Positions 8,352 to 16,095 of a DNA stretch of 53,639 nucleotides are shown piece after piece (position 1 is the first letter of the stretch; the number at the start of each line of letters is the position of its first letter). The translations under genes and the position numbers were made by a program. A model generated the notes under the pieces. That model searched no databases. It had not been told where the DNA came from and worked only from the letters and a program-made list of their open reading frames with translations. The DNA comes from Bradyrhizobiaceae bacterium (GTDB taxonomy: Bacteria; Pseudomonadota; Alphaproteobacteria; Rhizobiales; Xanthobacteraceae), in contig PQAH01000266.1 of NCBI GenBank assembly GCA_003105195.1, positions 1 to 53,639 on the forward strand, written 5' to 3'.

Positions 8352-9950
8352 CTACCGCGCCACCCGCTCCGGCTCCCGCATGGTGCGCTGCTCGCCGGCC
8401 GCGGGCGCGGCCGCGCCGTAGAGCCGCTCGGCGTCCTCGCGCAGGCTGCGGCGCGAGGTGTCGCGGCTGTAGAACATGTGGCCGCCGCCATAGACCGCGA
8501 GCCGCAGGCGCTCGGCGGCGCCATAGGCCGGCAGCTGGTCGATGATCAGCTGGCTCTCGAAATAGGGGGTCACGAGATCGCTCGCCCCGTGGGTCACCAG
8601 CACCCGGAGATTGGGATCGAGGGCCAGCATGTCGCGCAGGTCGTCGACGATGTGATGCGTGGTGCGGCCGCGCCCCCAGTCCCATTCGACCTCGCGGTTG
8701 AGCAGCCGGTAGGGCGCCTCCACGCGCCACTGCAGCACGCCCTGGTAGAGGTCGACCATGGCGCTCGACAGCGGGCGGCTCATGGCGTTGAGCATGGGAT
8801 CCCCGCGGCGCGAGGAGGCGGCGTGCGGCTCGGGATCGAAGCCCGAGACGGTCGCGTCATAGGCGCTGGCGACGAGCCCGCGGTCGCGCCGCAGCTCGCG
8901 CAGGAAGGTCGAGGTGTCCACGCGCCCGCCGAGCCGGCGCACCAGCGCCGCATCGAGCCCCGTGAGCTCGGCGACGCGCGCGCTGATCCGCGCCACGGCC
9001 TCGCCGTCGCGCGGCCCGCGCAGAAGGTCGATCAGGTACGCGCCGGCCGCGTAGCGCTCGACCTCGCGCAGCGCCTCGCGGTCGAAGGGCGCCGTCGCCT
9101 CGCGGGCGGCCGCGTGCATCGAGGGCAGCCGCGTCACCCAGGCGAGCGGCGCATGCGAGGCGTGGCCGCGCCAGCCGAAATCGAGCACCGGCGACACCAG
9201 CACGAGCCCGTTGATGCCGGTGCCGCGCAGCGCGCGCGTCACCTTGAGCGCGCGGAAGCCGCCATAGCTTTCCCCCGCGATGTATTTCGGCGAGAGATGG
9301 CGCCCCGCGCCCTCGACCCATTTGCGGATGAAGGTGGCATTGGCCTCGGCGTCGCCGTCCACCGACCAGAGCCGCTTGCGCTCGTCGCCGCTCGCATGCA
9401 TGCGGCTGTAGCCGGTGCCGGCCGGGTCGATGAAGACGAGATCGGTGAAGTCGAGCCAGGTCTCGGCGTTCGGCACCACGCTCGGCGTCATCGCGGGCGT
9501 GACCTTGTCCAGCGGCAGGCGCCAGGGGCCCATGGCGCCGAGCTGCAGATAGGCCGAGGCCGCGCCCGGGCCGCCGTTGAACGCGAAGGTCACGGGGCGC
9601 GTCGCGGCCGGCACGTCCGCGCGCAGATAGGCCACATAGGCGACCTCGGCGAGCAGCTTGCCCTCGAGCGTCCTGATCGGGATCGATCCGGCGGTCGCGC
9701 GGAAGCGCAGGGTGCGGTCCGCGAGCTCGATCGCGTGCTCGGTGGTGGAATCCGCCGGAAGGACGCGCGCCTCCCGCGCATCTCCCTCGCGCGCGTCGCG
9801 CTGCTTGGCGGCTGCCTGGGCCGCGGCGGGCGCAGCGATCCATGGCGATGGCGCGGCCGCCGCAAGGACCGTAAGGACGAGAACGCCTCCGATCGCGAGC
9901 CGTCGGAGGCGGCGCAGCCCCGCGGGGGGTGCGTTCTGTGCGCTGCTCAT
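8352..9950 (-). CDS. Secreted serine carboxypeptidase, peptidase family S10
   Basis: Probable periplasmic S10 carboxypeptidase of 532 residues that would trim peptides from the C terminus. A signal or anchor segment is visible (LAIGGVLVLTVLAAAAP, about 18-34). The catalytic triad is easy to place: Ser228 in GESYGGF, Asp458 in HGASDLVTPY and His491 in GGGHMFYSRD. The substrate-carboxylate/oxyanion motif FAFNGGPGA lies at 123-131. The gene converges with the ABC-F gene, leaving about 80 bases. S10 enzymes are best known from eukaryotic vacuoles and lysosomes; bacterial members exist but their substrates are poorly known. Family assignment is strong, biological role open. Confidence 0.9.
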   Translation of the reverse strand: MSSAQNAPPAGLRRLRRLAIGGVLVLTVLAAAAPSPWIAAPAAAQAAAKQRDAREGDAREARVLPADSTTEHAIELADRTLRFRATAGSIPIRTLEGKLLAEVAYVAYLRADVPAATRPVTFAFNGGPGAASAYLQLGAMGPWRLPLDKVTPAMTPSVVPNAETWLDFTDLVFIDPAGTGYSRMHASGDERKRLWSVDGDAEANATFIRKWVEGAGRHLSPKYIAGESYGGFRALKVTRALRGTGINGLVLVSPVLDFGWRGHASHAPLAWVTRLPSMHAAAREATAPFDREALREVERYAAGAYLIDLLRGPRDGEAVARISARVAELTGLDAALVRRLGGRVDTSTFLRELRRDRGLVASAYDATVSGFDPEPHAASSRRGDPMLNAMSRPLSSAMVDLYQGVLQWRVEAPYRLLNREVEWDWGRGRTTHHIVDDLRDMLALDPNLRVLVTHGASDLVTPYFESQLIIDQLPAYGAAERLRLAVYGGGHMFYSRDTSRRSLREDAERLYGAAAPAAGEQRTMREPERVAR

Positions 9951-10056
9951 GCCGGCAGCATGCGCGGGCCTCTATGGCAAGTCCGTGACCGCGCGCGCGC
10001 TTTCACGCCCCTGTGACGTCGCACCGCAGATCCGCGGCCTCCCGCTGCGCGGGGCG

Positions 10057-10707
10057 CTATTGGGTCCTGGATTTCGCCTTGGCGCGCCGCGCCGGCTTGG
10101 CCGCGACCTGCGGCTCCGCCACGCGCTCCATCGACTTGAGCCGGCCCGAGACGAAGTGATAGATGCCGGGCCGCTCGCCCGAGAGATAGGTCAGCGTCAC
10201 GGTACGCTCGCCGCGCTCGTTGGCGCTGATCTGGAAGTTGGGCGTCGGGCCCGCGACGCGCACCACGTCGCATTCGGCCATGTCGAGAGCGATGCCGCGC
10301 GTCGTCGGCCGCGCCTCGGGGGCAGGGGCGCCGGGCGTCGGCCCGCCGGCCTGCGGACCCGCCGTGAAATAGAGCGCCTGGCTGCTCGCCTGGCTGGTCG
10401 GAGACGGCGGCGGGGGCGGGGGCGATGCGATCTGCGGAGGCAGCGCCGCAGCCGCGGGTGTCGGGGCGGGGGTCTCGGCCACGACCGGCGCCTCGAAGGC
10501 GCAGCGTCCGTCCGGGCCGATCAGGTCCTCGGCCGACACGGCACGCGCCGTGCGCCGCGGCCCGGCCAGCGCATTGGTTTCGGTCTCGAACGGATTCTTC
10601 AGCCGGAGCTCTGAGGTGGTCAGCGAGTCGAGCGCCGACGCGCAGCCCGCGAGCGCGAACGCGAGCGCGGCGGCGGCGAGAGGAGCTCCCTGGAATCGAA
10701 CCGGCAC
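10057..10707 (-). CDS. Putative lipoprotein with a proline-rich linker
   Basis: Protein of 216 residues that I do not recognise as a named family. The N terminus is a lipoprotein signal with lipobox ALAGC (Cys22). The middle (about 75-130) is low-complexity and rich in Pro, Ala and Ser, probably a spacer through the periplasm. The C-terminal part (about 140-200) looks folded, with NFQISANERGERTVTLTY and IYHFVSGRLKSMERV, and ends in a basic Lys/Arg tail. It sits on the minus strand about 100 bases upstream of the S10 peptidase and 100 bases downstream of the DinB-like gene, so cotranscription is possible. Envelope location is inferred from the lipobox. Confidence 0.75.
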   Translation of the reverse strand: MPVRFQGAPLAAAALAFALAGCASALDSLTTSELRLKNPFETETNALAGPRRTARAVSAEDLIGPDGRCAFEAPVVAETPAPTPAAAALPPQIASPPPPPPSPTSQASSQALYFTAGPQAGGPTPGAPAPEARPTTRGIALDMAECDVVRVAGPTPNFQISANERGERTVTLTYLSGERPGIYHFVSGRLKSMERVAEPQVAAKPARRAKAKSRTQ

Positions 10708-10806
10708 GTCTCAAGCTCCGATACGCGGGTGACGGTACGTCATGGGCGAAGTTACGCCAGTTTGCGCCAAGGCGCTCGCGCCTTCAACCGCCCCGTCGCG
10801 GCATGG

Positions 10807-11325
10807 TCAATCGAGCAGGCGGATGCCGGTCCCGCTCTCCCGCTGCAGCAGGATCAGGTCGAGCGAGGGTGCCTCGCCCGCGATCGCCGTGAGCAGCGCG
10901 TGCACCTGCCCGCGATGATGGGTCTGGTGGTTGAAGAAGTGATCGAGCGCGGGAGCGAGCTCCTGCTCGACCGTGTGCGGGTTGGTGATGGTGCGATAGC
11001 GGATGACGCCCGCGAGGTCCTCTGCACTCAGGCCGCCGATCCAGCGCGCGATGCGCGCGTCCTCGGCGGCGCGCGCCGCGCGCAGCGCGGCGAGGTCCTC
11101 GTGCAGGATCGCATCGAGCCGATTCGGGTGCTCGCCTTCACCAGTGAAGCGCTTCATCCAGATCCGGTCCGCGACCAGCAGATGGTTGAGCGTGCCGTGC
11201 ACCGACTTGAAGAAGGCGCCGCGGTCGGCGCGGTAGTCGGCCTCGCTCAGGGTCTCGGCCGCCGCATAGATCCGCTGGTTGGCCCAGGCATTGTAGGCCG
11301 CGAGCGTCGCGTAGCGTGATGTCAT
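10807..11325 (-). CDS. DinB/YfiT-like metal-binding four-helix protein
   Basis: DinB-superfamily protein of 172 residues, a four-helix bundle that usually binds one divalent metal through three His; many members are thiol-dependent transferases, others uncharacterised. Evidence is the N terminus YATLAAYNAWANQRIYAA, His48 in VHGTLNHLLVADRIW and the C-terminal pattern HFFNHQTHHRGQVHALL, which supplies the other metal ligands. The open frame extends 24 codons upstream, but the ATG at 11325 has a GGAGAG Shine-Dalgarno and begins exactly at the family's N terminus. The specific reaction cannot be told. Confidence 0.88.
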   Translation of the reverse strand: MTSRYATLAAYNAWANQRIYAAAETLSEADYRADRGAFFKSVHGTLNHLLVADRIWMKRFTGEGEHPNRLDAILHEDLAALRAARAAEDARIARWIGGLSAEDLAGVIRYRTITNPHTVEQELAPALDHFFNHQTHHRGQVHALLTAIAGEAPSLDLILLQRESGTGIRLLD

Positions 11326-11402
11326 GGTCGGGCTCTCCGTGCGCGGAGCCGTTAGCACGAAAGAGGACTCCCGTGGAACGCGGGGCGCTGTCCGCAACAG
11401 CG

Positions 11403-11431
11403 AAAACCCCGGCCTCGCGCGGAGGCCGGGG
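11403..11431 (-). terminator. Intrinsic terminator of the first small secreted gene
   Basis: Ten perfectly complementary base pairs (CCCCGGCCTC with GAGGCCGGGG) around GCGCG, followed on the minus strand by TTTT. It lies about 24 bases after the stop of the gene at 11455-11706. Confidence 0.8.
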
Positions 11432-11454
11432 GTTGATCGGGCCGGATCAGGCGA

Positions 11455-11706
11455 TCAGTAGCAGATCTTCACGAGCTTCTTGCCCCACTTGGTGTGCTTC
11501 TTCACCCAGTGGCAGTCGTAGCCCCAGCCGTAGCCGTAGTAGCCGGCATGGTACGGGCCGTAGAAGCCCCAGTAGGGCTTGGAGATGTGGTGGCCGTGCC
11601 AGCCGTGCCAGCCCTTCTTGAAGCCGGCCTCGGCCGACGAGGTGGCGAGCGCCCCGGCGCCGACCGTGGCGACGGCAGCGAGCGCGATCAGGGATTTGCG
11701 GATCAT
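11455..11706 (-). CDS. Small secreted Gly/Trp/His/Tyr-rich protein, paralogue A
   Basis: Secreted protein of 83 residues and unknown function. A signal peptide covers about residues 1-26 (MIRKSLIALAAVATVGAGAL, ending SAEA). The mature part is rich in Gly, Trp, His and Tyr (for example GWHGWHGHHISKPYWGFYG) and ends in YDCHWVKKHTKWGKKLVKICY. The start at 11706 has a good AGGAGA Shine-Dalgarno. A much longer overlapping frame exists but is chance readthrough in GC-rich DNA. The neighbour at 11973-12224 is a clear paralogue of identical length with the same C-terminal Cys pair, so a disulfide-closed tail is likely. Composition recalls sulfur-globule-type and other structural envelope proteins, but no function is assigned. 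Confidence 0.85.
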   Translation of the reverse strand: MIRKSLIALAAVATVGAGALATSSAEAGFKKGWHGWHGHHISKPYWGFYGPYHAGYYGYGWGYDCHWVKKHTKWGKKLVKICY

Positions 11707-11919
11707 CGGGGGGTCTCCTGTGTTGCAGACGTCGGATGTTCCGGTTGGTCGTGCAGGCGCCGCCGATGGTTCACGGGGGCGGGATTGATTGCGGAACTCG
11801 GCCGCGGTCGTCGGAAAAGACCGTGCCTGTCCAATGCGCTGGGAGGCGCTTCTGAATCGAATTGCGAACGCGGTGAACGCGCAATGCAGGGAAGCGAGGC
11901 GCCCGCCGGCGCGCGCGAA

Positions 11920-11945
11920 CCCCGGCCTCGCGCGCGAGACCGGGG
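11920..11945 (-). terminator. Hairpin after the second small secreted gene
   Basis: CCCCGGCCTCGCG and CGCGAGACCGGGG pair over 12 of 13 positions. The hairpin lies 27 bases past the stop of the gene at 11973-12224 and corresponds to the terminator of paralogue A. There is no strong T-run on the minus strand, so termination efficiency is uncertain. Confidence 0.5.
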
Positions 11946-11972
11946 TCACGGGGCCTTGGGCCGTTCCGTGGA

Positions 11973-12224
11973 TCAGTAGCAGATCTTCTTCAGCTTGATG
12001 CCCCACGGGGTGTGCTTCTTCACGAAGTAGCAGTCGTACCCGTAGTAGCCGGCATAGCCCCAGTAGGGCTTGTAGAAGTGCTTGCCGTGCCAGCCGTGCC
12101 AGCCGTGGCCCTTGCCGTGCCAGCCGTGGCCCTTGCCGAACTTGGCCGAAGCCTCGGTGGCCGACAGCGCGCCGGCGCCGAGTGCCGCGACCGCGGCGAG
12201 AGCGAGAATGGACTTGCGGAACAT
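11973..12224 (-). CDS. Small secreted Gly/Trp/His/Tyr-rich protein, paralogue B
   Basis: Second copy of the 83-residue secreted family. Its signal peptide (MFRKSILALAAVAALGAGAL) is nearly the same as in paralogue A. The mature region has a tandem HGWHGKGHGWHGWHG stretch, then YKPYWGYAGYYGYDC and the conserved ending VKKHT.WG.KL.KICY. The ATG at 12224 has GGAGAT upstream; a frame extension of 13 codons before it is not family-like. The two Cys in the C-terminal block are at matching places in both copies. Each gene has its own leader and terminator-like hairpin, so they were probably duplicated as whole units. Function unknown; a structural or metal-binding envelope role is only a guess from His/Gly/Tyr content. 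Confidence 0.85.
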   Translation of the reverse strand: MFRKSILALAAVAALGAGALSATEASAKFGKGHGWHGKGHGWHGWHGKHFYKPYWGYAGYYGYDCYFVKKHTPWGIKLKKICY

Positions 12225-12386
12225 GGGCGGATCTCCGTGGATCACAGTGTGGTCGACATCCACCCTCTTGGTCGCCGCGTCGCGCCCCGAGGTTCATGGT
12301 TATCCCATTGAAAGATATCGATGAACGGGCGTTCAGGCTGTGATCGTGGTCACGTTCTCCCGCGCCCGCGCCGCGTCCGCCCGGTG

Positions 12387-12414
12387 TTGCCGGACCGCAC
12401 CGCCGTCGCTATAA
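12387..12414 (+). promoter_or_regulatory. Candidate sigma-70 promoter of ndk
   Basis: TTGCCG (12387-12392) and CTATAA (12409-12414) are separated by 16 bases, close to the alphaproteobacterial consensus CTTGAC-N17-CTATAT. Start of transcription would be near 12421, about 40 bases before the ndk ATG. Confidence 0.55.
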
Positions 12415-12462
12415 GCCGCGGCGATTCCGACCTTCTTTCTCTCCAGCCATGAGGATCTGACG

Positions 12463-12885
12463 ATGGCGGTCGAGCGCACGTTCTCGATCATCAAGCCCGA
12501 CGCGACCAAGCGGAACCTGACCGGCGCGATCAATGCCATGATCGAGGCGGCCGGCCTGCGCATCGTCGCCCAGAAGCGCGTTCGCATCACCCGCGAGCAG
12601 GCCGAGACCTTCTACGGCGTCCACCGCGAGCGCCCGTTCTTCGGCGAGCTCGTGGCGTTCATGACCTCGGGGCCGGTGGTCGTGCAGGTGCTGGAAGGCG
12701 AGAACGCGATCGCCCGCTACCGGGAGGTGATGGGCGCGACCGACCCCGGCAAGGCGGCGCCGGGCACCATCCGCAAGGTGCACGCCCTCTCGATCGGCGA
12801 GAACTCGGTGCACGGCTCCGACGCCGCCGACACCGCCGCCAATGAGATCGCGCAGTTCTTCTCGGGCAACGAGATCGTCGGCTGA
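12463..12885 (+). CDS. ndk: Nucleoside-diphosphate kinase
   Basis: Cytosolic enzyme that transfers the gamma phosphate between nucleoside triphosphates and diphosphates through a phosphohistidine, keeping NTP and dNTP pools balanced. Its 140 residues match the standard length. N-terminal [11 protein letters not shown] and the active-site block ENSVHGSDA are canonical, with catalytic His117. GAGGA lies about 11 bases before the ATG. It is a single-gene unit with its own likely promoter. Assignment is certain. Confidence 0.98.
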   Translation: MAVERTFSIIKPDATKRNLTGAINAMIEAAGLRIVAQKRVRITREQAETFYGVHRERPFFGELVAFMTSGPVVVQVLEGENAIARYREVMGATDPGKAAPGTIRKVHALSIGENSVHGSDAADTAANEIAQFFSGNEIVG

Positions 12886-12951
12886 AGCGACGCTGCCGAG
12901 GCGGTCGGCTGCGCCCGCTGCTGATTTCCCCAACCGGACTTTGCCTGTAGA

Positions 12952-13042
12952 GTTACGCTGGTATAACTACGGTGCCAGCGTGACTTGAGGCCGAAGCCGG
13001 CTGCGCCCGAACGGGCCGCCGCGGGGAAACGAACGCAGCCGG
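12952..13042 (+). promoter_or_regulatory. Structured leader of the TerC-like gene (two hairpins, second reaching the Shine-Dalgarno)
   Basis: Hairpin 1 pairs GTTACGCTGG with CCAGCGTGAC (10 bp including one G-T). Hairpin 2 pairs CCGGCTGCG (12997-13005) with CGCAGCCGG (13034-13042) and contains an inner CCCGAACGGG fold. The last GG of hairpin 2 is the beginning of the GGAGGGGC Shine-Dalgarno of the next gene, so folding could limit ribosome access. Some TerC-family genes are controlled by Mn2+-sensing riboswitches of the yybP-ykoY class; I could not fit that consensus here. Confidence 0.4.
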
Positions 13043-13053
13043 AGGGGCGCGCA

Positions 13054-13839
13054 GTGGACGGATACATCGCCGATTTCCTGACGGTCTCGTTCTGGGTCGG
13101 GGCGGCCAAGATCATCGGCATCAATATCGTCCTGTCGGGCGACAATGCGGTGGTCATCGCGCTCGCCTGCCGCATGCTGCCGCCGCGCCAGCGCTTCTGG
13201 GGCATGATCCTCGGTGCCGGCGTCGCCGTGCTGCTGCGCGTGCTGTTCACGCTGGTGGTCGCAGGCGCGATGGGGCTTCCCTACCTCAAGCTCGCGGGCG
13301 GCGCGCTCCTGTTCTGGGTCGCGATCAAGCTGGTCGTGCCCGAGGAGGGGCACGGCGACGGCAAGATCGAGGCGGCCGACAGTCTCTGGCGGGCCGTCCG
13401 CATCGTGGCGATCGCCGACATCGTGATGAGCCTGGACAACGTGATCGCGATCGCGGCCGCCGCCGAGACGGCCGCCGCCCAGGTGAACCTGCTGCACGCC
13501 ACCTCGATCAAGACCGTGCTGATCGTCTTCGGCCTCGCCACCAGCGTGCCGCTGATCATCGCGGGCAGCGCGCTGCTGATGGCGCTGCTCGACCGCTATC
13601 CGGTCCTGGTCTGGGCCGGCGCCGGCCTGCTCGGCTGGGTCGCGGGCGACATCATGGTGAAGGACTCGGCGCTCACCCAGTGGTTCCCGGTCGCGACCAT
13701 CGAGGCCCTGCACCATCTTCCGGTCGCGGGCTCGCTCAGCCTGAACCTGGCCGGTGTGCTGGGCGCGGCCCTCGTGCTGGGGGCCGGCTACCTGATGGCG
13801 CGCACCCGTCGCCCGGCCGCGGAACTGAGCGACGTCTGA
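13054..13839 (+). CDS. TerC-family integral membrane protein (YjbE/Alx-like, putative Mn2+ exporter)
   Basis: Polytopic inner-membrane protein of 261 residues with about seven hydrophobic segments. Two inverted-repeat motifs mark the family: NIVLSGDN (Asp30, Asn31) and IVMSLDN (Asp128, Asn129), the acidic residues thought to line a metal path. Related proteins (YceF, YkoY, Alx) export manganese or help metalate exoenzymes; some sit in tellurite-resistance loci. The start is GTG at 13054 behind a well-spaced GGAGGGGC. The frame is open to an ATG at 12985, but that would read through the leader hairpin and gives no family-like residues. It is monocistronic. Metal specificity is inferred from the family. 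Confidence 0.85.
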   Translation: MDGYIADFLTVSFWVGAAKIIGINIVLSGDNAVVIALACRMLPPRQRFWGMILGAGVAVLLRVLFTLVVAGAMGLPYLKLAGGALLFWVAIKLVVPEEGHGDGKIEAADSLWRAVRIVAIADIVMSLDNVIAIAAAAETAAAQVNLLHATSIKTVLIVFGLATSVPLIIAGSALLMALLDRYPVLVWAGAGLLGWVAGDIMVKDSALTQWFPVATIEALHHLPVAGSLSLNLAGVLGAALVLGAGYLMARTRRPAAELSDV

Positions 13840-13861
13840 GCCCGCTTCGCGCGCCGGCGCC

Positions 13862-13894
13862 CCGTAGCCCGGGTTTCGCTGCGCTCACCCGGGT
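13862..13894. repeat. REP-like palindrome, family C (GTAGCCCGGGT...ACCCGGGT)
   Basis: GTAGCCCGGG, a TTTCGCTGCGCTCA core and CCCGGGT form a short hairpin. It lies between two plus-strand genes, 22 bases after the TerC stop. Closely similar elements are scattered through many proteobacterial genomes. Confidence 0.75.
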
Positions 13895-13983
13895 CACGGC
13901 CGCGAACCGGTCGTCCGGCGGCCATTTCCGGTCGCGCCGCGCTGGTGTAGTTTCGGTCGCGATCTGCTCCGCCAGGAGGACCG

Positions 13984-16080
13984 ATGCACCAGCCCCTGCA
14001 GCGCGCCACCCGGGCATCGGCCTGTCCGCACGACTGTCCTTCGACCTGCGCGCTCGAGGTCGAGGTGCTCGATTCCCGCACCATCGGCCGGGTGAGGGGG
14101 GCGGAGGACAACGCCTACACGGCCGGGGTGGTCTGCGCCAAGGTCGCGCGCTATGCCGAGCGGGTGCACCATCCCGACCGGCTGCTGCATCCGCTGCGCC
14201 GCCGGGGACCGAAGGGATCCGGCGAGTTCGCGCCGATCTCCTGGGACGATGCGCTCGATCTCGTGGCCGAGAAGCTGGGCGAGGCCGAGCGCCGCCACGG
14301 CAGCGAGGCCGTCTGGCCCTACTACTATGCGGGCACCATGGGCCTGGTGATGCGCGACGGCATCAACCGCCTGCGCCACGTCAAGAAGTATTCCGGCTTC
14401 CACTCCACGATCTGCGTCAATCCGGCCTGGACCGGCTACATCGCGGGCACCGGCAGGCTCGCGGGGCCCGATCCGCGCGAGATGGCGCGCTCCGACCTGG
14501 TCGTGATCTGGGGCACCAACCCGGTCAACACGCAGGTCAACGTGATGACCCACGCGGTGCGCGCCCGCAAGGAGCGCGGCGCCAGGATCGTGGCGGTCGA
14601 CGTCTACATGAACGGCACCATGCAGCAGGCGGACCTGCCGGTGCTGGTCCGCCCCGGCACCGACGGCGCGCTCGCCTGCGCCGTGATGCATTGCCTGTTC
14701 CGCGACGGCAAGGCCGACCGCGACTACCTCGCGCGCTACACCGATGCGCCGGCCGAGCTCGAGGCGCATCTCGCCTCCCGCGGCCCCGAATGGGCGGCGC
14801 GCATCACGGGCTGCGACGTCGCCACCATCGAGGCCTTCGCGGCGCTCGTCGCCGAGCGGCCGCGCGCATATTTCCGCCTCGGCTACGGCTTCGCGCGCTC
14901 GCGCAACGGCGCCGTCAACATGCACGCGGCGAGCTGCATCGCGGCCGTGCGCGGTTCCTGGCGCCACGAGGGCGGCGGCGCCTTCCACAACAACGGCGCG
15001 ATCTACCGCTGGAACAAGACCATGATCGAGGGGCTCGACGCGGTCGACCCCGCGATCCGCGTGCTCGACCAGTCGCGCATCGGGCCGATCCTGTGCGGCG
15101 ATGCCGACGCCCTCGGGCACGGACCGCCCGTCACCGCGCTCTTGATCCAGAACACCAACCCGGTGTCGGTGGCGCCCGAGCAGGAGCGCGTCAAGCGCGG
15201 CTTCGCGCGCGAGGACCTGTTCGTGTGCGTGCACGAGCAGTTCATGACCGAGACGGCGCGCCTCGCCGACGTGGTCTTGCCCGCCACCACCTTCGTGGAG
15301 CACGACGACGTCTACCAGGGCGGCGGCCACCAGTATATCCAGCTCGGGCCGAAGCTGATCGAGCCGCCCGGCGAGTGCCGCTCCAACCACGAGGTGATCT
15401 CCGCGCTCGCCGCGCGGCTCGGCGCCGAGCATCCGGGCTTCGCCATGAGCCCGCGCGAGCTGATCGACTGGACGCTGCGCCAGTCCGGCTGGGGCACGCT
15501 CGCCGCGCTCGAGGAGAGCCGCTGGATCGACTGCCAGCCCGACTTCGAGGTCGCGCATTACGTGAACGGCTTCGCCTGGCCCGACGGCAAGTTCCGCTTC
15601 AAGCCCGACTGGCCGACGGTCCCGTTCCGCAGCCCCTGGCATGCCGGGCCGGTCGCCGCCATGCCGCGCCTGCCCGACCATTGGGAGGTGATCGAGGAGG
15701 CCGACGCCGAGCACCCGCTGCGGCTCGCCACCTCGCCGGCGCGCAGCTTCCTCAATTCGACCTTCAACGAGCAGCCGACCTCGCTCGCGCGGGAAGGGCG
15801 GCCGAGCGTCATGATCCATCCCGAGGACGCGGCCCGCTTCGGCATCGCCGACGGCGCCAAGGTCGTGCTCGGCAATCGCCGCGGCGAGGTCCGGCTCGCG
15901 GCGCGGCTCTCCGAGGGCGTGCGCCGTGGCGTGGTCGTTGCCGAGTCGATCTTCCCCAACGCCGCCTTCGAGGACGGGAAGGGCATCAACACCCTCACGG
16001 GTGCCGACGCGATCGCCCCCTACGGCGGCGCCGCCTTCCACGACAATCGCGTCTGGATCCGTCCCGCTGCGCCGGCCTGA
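13984..16080 (+). CDS. Molybdopterin-dependent oxidoreductase with N-terminal [4Fe-4S] site
   Basis: Member of the DMSO-reductase/formate-dehydrogenase superfamily carrying Mo- or W-bis-MGD. In its 698 residues the iron-sulfur ligands are plain: Cys14, Cys18 and Cys22 in CPHDCPSTC and Cys51 in GVVCAK. Cofactor-binding loops IWGTNPVNTQVNV and LLIQNTNPVSVAPEQ and a C-terminal molydopterin dinucleotide-binding domain (about 580-695) are present. No twin-Arg signal is seen, so it should be cytosolic. CAGGAGGACCG precedes the ATG. No electron-transfer subunit, membrane anchor or FdhD-type chaperone gene is adjacent, making it an orphan catalytic subunit. Substrate cannot be read from sequence; related proteins are annotated only as molybdopterin oxidoreductases. 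Confidence 0.9.
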   Translation: MHQPLQRATRASACPHDCPSTCALEVEVLDSRTIGRVRGAEDNAYTAGVVCAKVARYAERVHHPDRLLHPLRRRGPKGSGEFAPISWDDALDLVAEKLGEAERRHGSEAVWPYYYAGTMGLVMRDGINRLRHVKKYSGFHSTICVNPAWTGYIAGTGRLAGPDPREMARSDLVVIWGTNPVNTQVNVMTHAVRARKERGARIVAVDVYMNGTMQQADLPVLVRPGTDGALACAVMHCLFRDGKADRDYLARYTDAPAELEAHLASRGPEWAARITGCDVATIEAFAALVAERPRAYFRLGYGFARSRNGAVNMHAASCIAAVRGSWRHEGGGAFHNNGAIYRWNKTMIEGLDAVDPAIRVLDQSRIGPILCGDADALGHGPPVTALLIQNTNPVSVAPEQERVKRGFAREDLFVCVHEQFMTETARLADVVLPATTFVEHDDVYQGGGHQYIQLGPKLIEPPGECRSNHEVISALAARLGAEHPGFAMSPRELIDWTLRQSGWGTLAALEESRWIDCQPDFEVAHYVNGFAWPDGKFRFKPDWPTVPFRSPWHAGPVAAMPRLPDHWEVIEEADAEHPLRLATSPARSFLNSTFNEQPTSLAREGRPSVMIHPEDAARFGIADGAKVVLGNRRGEVRLAARLSEGVRRGVVVAESIFPNAAFEDGKGINTLTGADAIAPYGGAAFHDNRVWIRPAAPA

Positions 16081-16095
16081 GCGAAGAGGAATCGA

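Noticed and set aside
11707..12297. A 280-residue frame joining the two small secreted genes
   Set aside because: It is readthrough of the intergenic DNA and of paralogue B in the wrong frame before entering paralogue A. Each gene has its own start, Shine-Dalgarno and hairpin.
12952..13053. yybP-ykoY manganese riboswitch before the TerC-like gene
   Set aside because: Position and gene family fit, but I could not align the conserved loop sequences of that class to the leader. Kept only as an unclassified structured leader.
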